Assembly (NCBI GenBank): GCA_964385405.1
Contig: CAYLOT010000026.1
Location: 1 to 32,830, forward strand
DNA: 32,830 bases
Source of the DNA: CAIZGX01 sp964385405
GTDB taxonomy: Bacteria > Bacteroidota > Bacteroidia > Flavobacteriales_D > Sanyastnellaceae
Direction of reading: 5' to 3'
Part shown: piece by piece, positions 31,321-32,830 of the stretch
Layout: the number at the start of each line of letters is the position of its first letter
Position numbering within the stretch: the stretch's first letter is position 1
Notes under the pieces: model-generated
Databases searched by the model: none
Seen by the model: only the letters and a program-made list of their open reading frames with translations
What the model was told of the DNA's origin: nothing
Position numbers and translations under genes: made by a program

Positions 31321-31482
31321 ATGAAATTTATTAACTACCTCGAATCCATTACAGACGTAAGTATCTATCCGCTTACTTCCCTGTTCATTTTCGTCATCTT
31401 CTTCGTTGGCGTTCTATACCGCGTACTTCGTGAAGACAAGGCAAGTATTGAAGAACAAAAAAACATTCCACTAGATCTGTAA
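31321..31482 (+). CDS. ccoQ: CcoQ-like small subunit
   Basis: 53 residues, beginning M-K-F-I-N-Y-L-E-S-I, with one TM helix (S-L-F-I-F-V-I-F-F-V-G-V-L-Y) and the end Y-R-V-L-R-E-D-K...I-P-L-D-L. The single TM, size and position between ccoNO and ccoP (12 bases after one, 5 before the other) fit CcoQ/FixQ, which stabilises the cbb3 complex. Sequence similarity in this family is weak, so the call leans on position. Confidence 0.82.
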   Translation: MKFINYLESITDVSIYPLTSLFIFVIFFVGVLYRVLREDKASIEEQKNIPLDL

Positions 31483-31487
31483 AAGCC

Positions 31488-32660
31488 ATGAAAAAAGCTA
31501 CCACAATATTGGGAATACTGTTGCTTGTTGGAACACAAGCCTTCGCCCAAGCCGATACCACTGCTGTAAATGCCAAAGCTATGGCAGCCCTTGCTGAAGG
31601 CAATTACTCGCCTTACCAAGATCCCATTTTTTACGGCTTGGTATTGGTTGCAGCCATGCTTTTAGTATATATTTTCCAATTGCAAGGCGTAATGAAAGCG
31701 GTTGCGCAAAAAGCGAAAGCCGACAAGAAAAAGCAATCGCGCAATTGGCCTACAGCAATCTTAATTATTCTTATTTCATTCGGATTCTCGAACAACGCTT
31801 CTGCGGCACCCGGAGATCAAGTGTTAAGATTTCTTCACGATGGATTTGGAAATACTCCGTTCAATGCATTGTTCACGCTTATTGTAATTGAATTGTGTGT
31901 AGTGCTCTACTACAACCGCATGATTAAGTATTTAACTACAGATTTTATTGGATTGAAGGAAGGTGCCCCCGAAGCAAATCCGGTTCGTGTAAAGCCCTCT
32001 TTTTGGGATAAATTCAATAAGTCTGTTGAAATTAAAGACGAAGCAGCAATTCTTACAGACCACGACTACGATGGCATTCGTGAGTTAGACAATGCGTTAC
32101 CACCTTGGTGGAAGTATGGATTCTACTTAACCATTGTTTGGGCATTCGGTTACCTCTTTTATTATCATGCTGGCGGAAATGGACCTTCTTCTTTACAAGA
32201 ATACAACACGCAATTAGCAGATGCTGAAAAGCAAATGGAAGAATATCGTAAAAACGCGAAGAATTTGGTAGATGAAACTTCTGTTGTTCTCTTAACCGGT
32301 TCTGAAGATTTAAAAGCAGGCTCTGCCCTATTCGCTGCGAACTGCGTAAGTTGTCACGGCGCCAATGCGGAAGGAAAAATTGGTCCGAACCTAACAGACC
32401 AATACTGGAAACACGGAGGCGACATTAAAGATCTTTTCAAAACAGTAAAACTGGGTGTAACCGGAACAGGTATGAAATCTTGGAAGACCGATTTGTCTGC
32501 TATGCAAATGGCACAAGTAACCAATTACATTCTCTCTTTACAAGGAACCAATCCTGCAAACGGAAAAGCTCCTGAAGGAACTTTGTACACGTCACAAGCC
32601 GACACCACAAGCGCTGCTGCCGCAATTTTACCTGATAGCACAGCCACTGCGAAAAAATGA
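31488..32660 (+). CDS. ccoP: cbb3 oxidase diheme/monoheme cytochrome subunit III (CcoP)
   Basis: 390 residues. A signal-like N-terminus (ending T-Q-A-F-A-Q-A) leads to a TM helix (about 45-63), a second hydrophobic segment (82-105, G-F-S-N-N-A-S-A-A), a third (about 125-142) and the CcoP_N-type motif D-H-D-Y-D-G-I-R-E-L-D-N-A-L-P-P-W-W-K with its TM. The cytochrome c domain has a single C286-V-S-C289-H290 and M-K-S-W as axial-ligand region. Only one heme-c motif exists, versus two in proteobacterial CcoP. It is longer at the N-terminus than the proteobacterial form, as in other Bacteroidota. It passes electrons to CcoO/CcoN. Confidence 0.93.
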   Translation: MKKATTILGILLLVGTQAFAQADTTAVNAKAMAALAEGNYSPYQDPIFYGLVLVAAMLLVYIFQLQGVMKAVAQKAKADKKKQSRNWPTAILIILISFGFSNNASAAPGDQVLRFLHDGFGNTPFNALFTLIVIELCVVLYYNRMIKYLTTDFIGLKEGAPEANPVRVKPSFWDKFNKSVEIKDEAAILTDHDYDGIRELDNALPPWWKYGFYLTIVWAFGYLFYYHAGGNGPSSLQEYNTQLADAEKQMEEYRKNAKNLVDETSVVLLTGSEDLKAGSALFAANCVSCHGANAEGKIGPNLTDQYWKHGGDIKDLFKTVKLGVTGTGMKSWKTDLSAMQMAQVTNYILSLQGTNPANGKAPEGTLYTSQADTTSAAAAILPDSTATAKK

Positions 32661-32830
32661 TAGACGACGAAGAAGAATTTAGAGATTCTGTCGCGCACAT
32701 CAGTGCGGAAGGAAAACGCGTGTGGTTCTTTCCGAAGAAACCCAAAGGCTATTTTTATAACCTTCGAAGTTATCTATCTTGGGTGTATTTAGCGGTGTTC
32801 TTCACCTTGCCCTTCATTAAGTTTCACGGT
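32657..32830 (+). CDS. ccoG: cbb3 oxidase accessory protein CcoG, N-terminal part
   Basis: The first 58 codons of a gene cut by the right edge. It reads M-I-D-D-E-E-E-F-R-D-S-V-A-H-I, then G-K-R-V-W-F-F-P-K-K-P-K-G, then a first TM (W-V-Y-L-A-V-F-F-T-L-P-F-I-K). G-K-R-x-W-x-x-P-K-K-P-K-G is a strong CcoG/FixG N-terminal signature. CcoG is an iron-sulfur membrane protein that helps reduce or deliver copper for CcoN. The ATG overlaps the ccoP stop (ATGA). Confidence 0.9.
   Translation, partial: MIDDEEEFRDSVAHISAEGKRVWFFPKKPKGYFYNLRSYLSWVYLAVFFTLPFIKFHG

Overview
The window looks like a chromosomal scaffold piece of a Bacteroidota species, most likely Flavobacteriales. The basis is a fused CcoN-CcoO oxidase subunit, the order ccoI-ccoS-ccoNO-ccoQ-ccoP-ccoG, secreted proteins cleaved after FGQ-type sites, an ORF6N-domain protein, and a TATCTTTG (TAnnTTTG-type) promoter box. 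A 100-base N run (3823-3922) marks a scaffold join.

Three zones are visible. (1) 1-7158 is a conserved surface and envelope zone. On the minus strand lie a partial queD-like gene, hldD (heptose epimerase), a Ppx/GppA phosphatase, and a two-gene ABC exporter whose ATPase is interrupted by the gap. Diverging on the plus strand is a tight sugar-nucleotide operon: UDP-glucose dehydrogenase, UDP-glucuronate decarboxylase and a WbpD-type hexapeptide acetyltransferase. (2) 7159-26222 is an accessory island with every gene on the plus strand. It holds a HEPN/MNT toxin-antitoxin pair, small lipoproteins and membrane proteins of unknown role, a seven-gene signalling cluster (four 7-TM proteins, two histidine kinases, one NarL-type regulator), a TonB_C-like protein, a possible JAB-like protein, an M48 metalloprotease and an ORF6N/PLD-like protein. 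(3) 26223-32830 is the cbb3 cytochrome oxidase operon, running off the right edge inside ccoG.

The most unusual content is in the island's intergenic DNA. Nearly every gap is a chain of tiny palindromes (stems of 3-6 bp, loops of 3-4 nt) joined by short constant linkers. The linkers define classes: GAAT, GAGG, a C-A-A type around TCC...GGA hairpins, and a strict 14-bp period around AAC-NNN-GTT or TAC-NNN-GTA. Stems change between units while staying palindromic, so both arms covary. The 3' units of the GAAT and GAGG arrays are conserved while the 5' units vary. Some chains lead into a ~290-bp dispersed repeat (three copies).

Two of those 290-bp copies end exactly at integron-like gene cassettes. 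The first bases of the cassette (GTTAGCAG, GTTATGCCCA) are perfect reverse complements of the first bases of the attC-like site closing it (CTGCTAAC, TGGGCATAAC). The two attC-like sites share a ~40-base core. One cassette gene carries an in-frame TGA. No integrase, transposase, tRNA, rRNA or CRISPR array was seen.

Functional calls rest on motifs read by eye and family knowledge; no database search was run.
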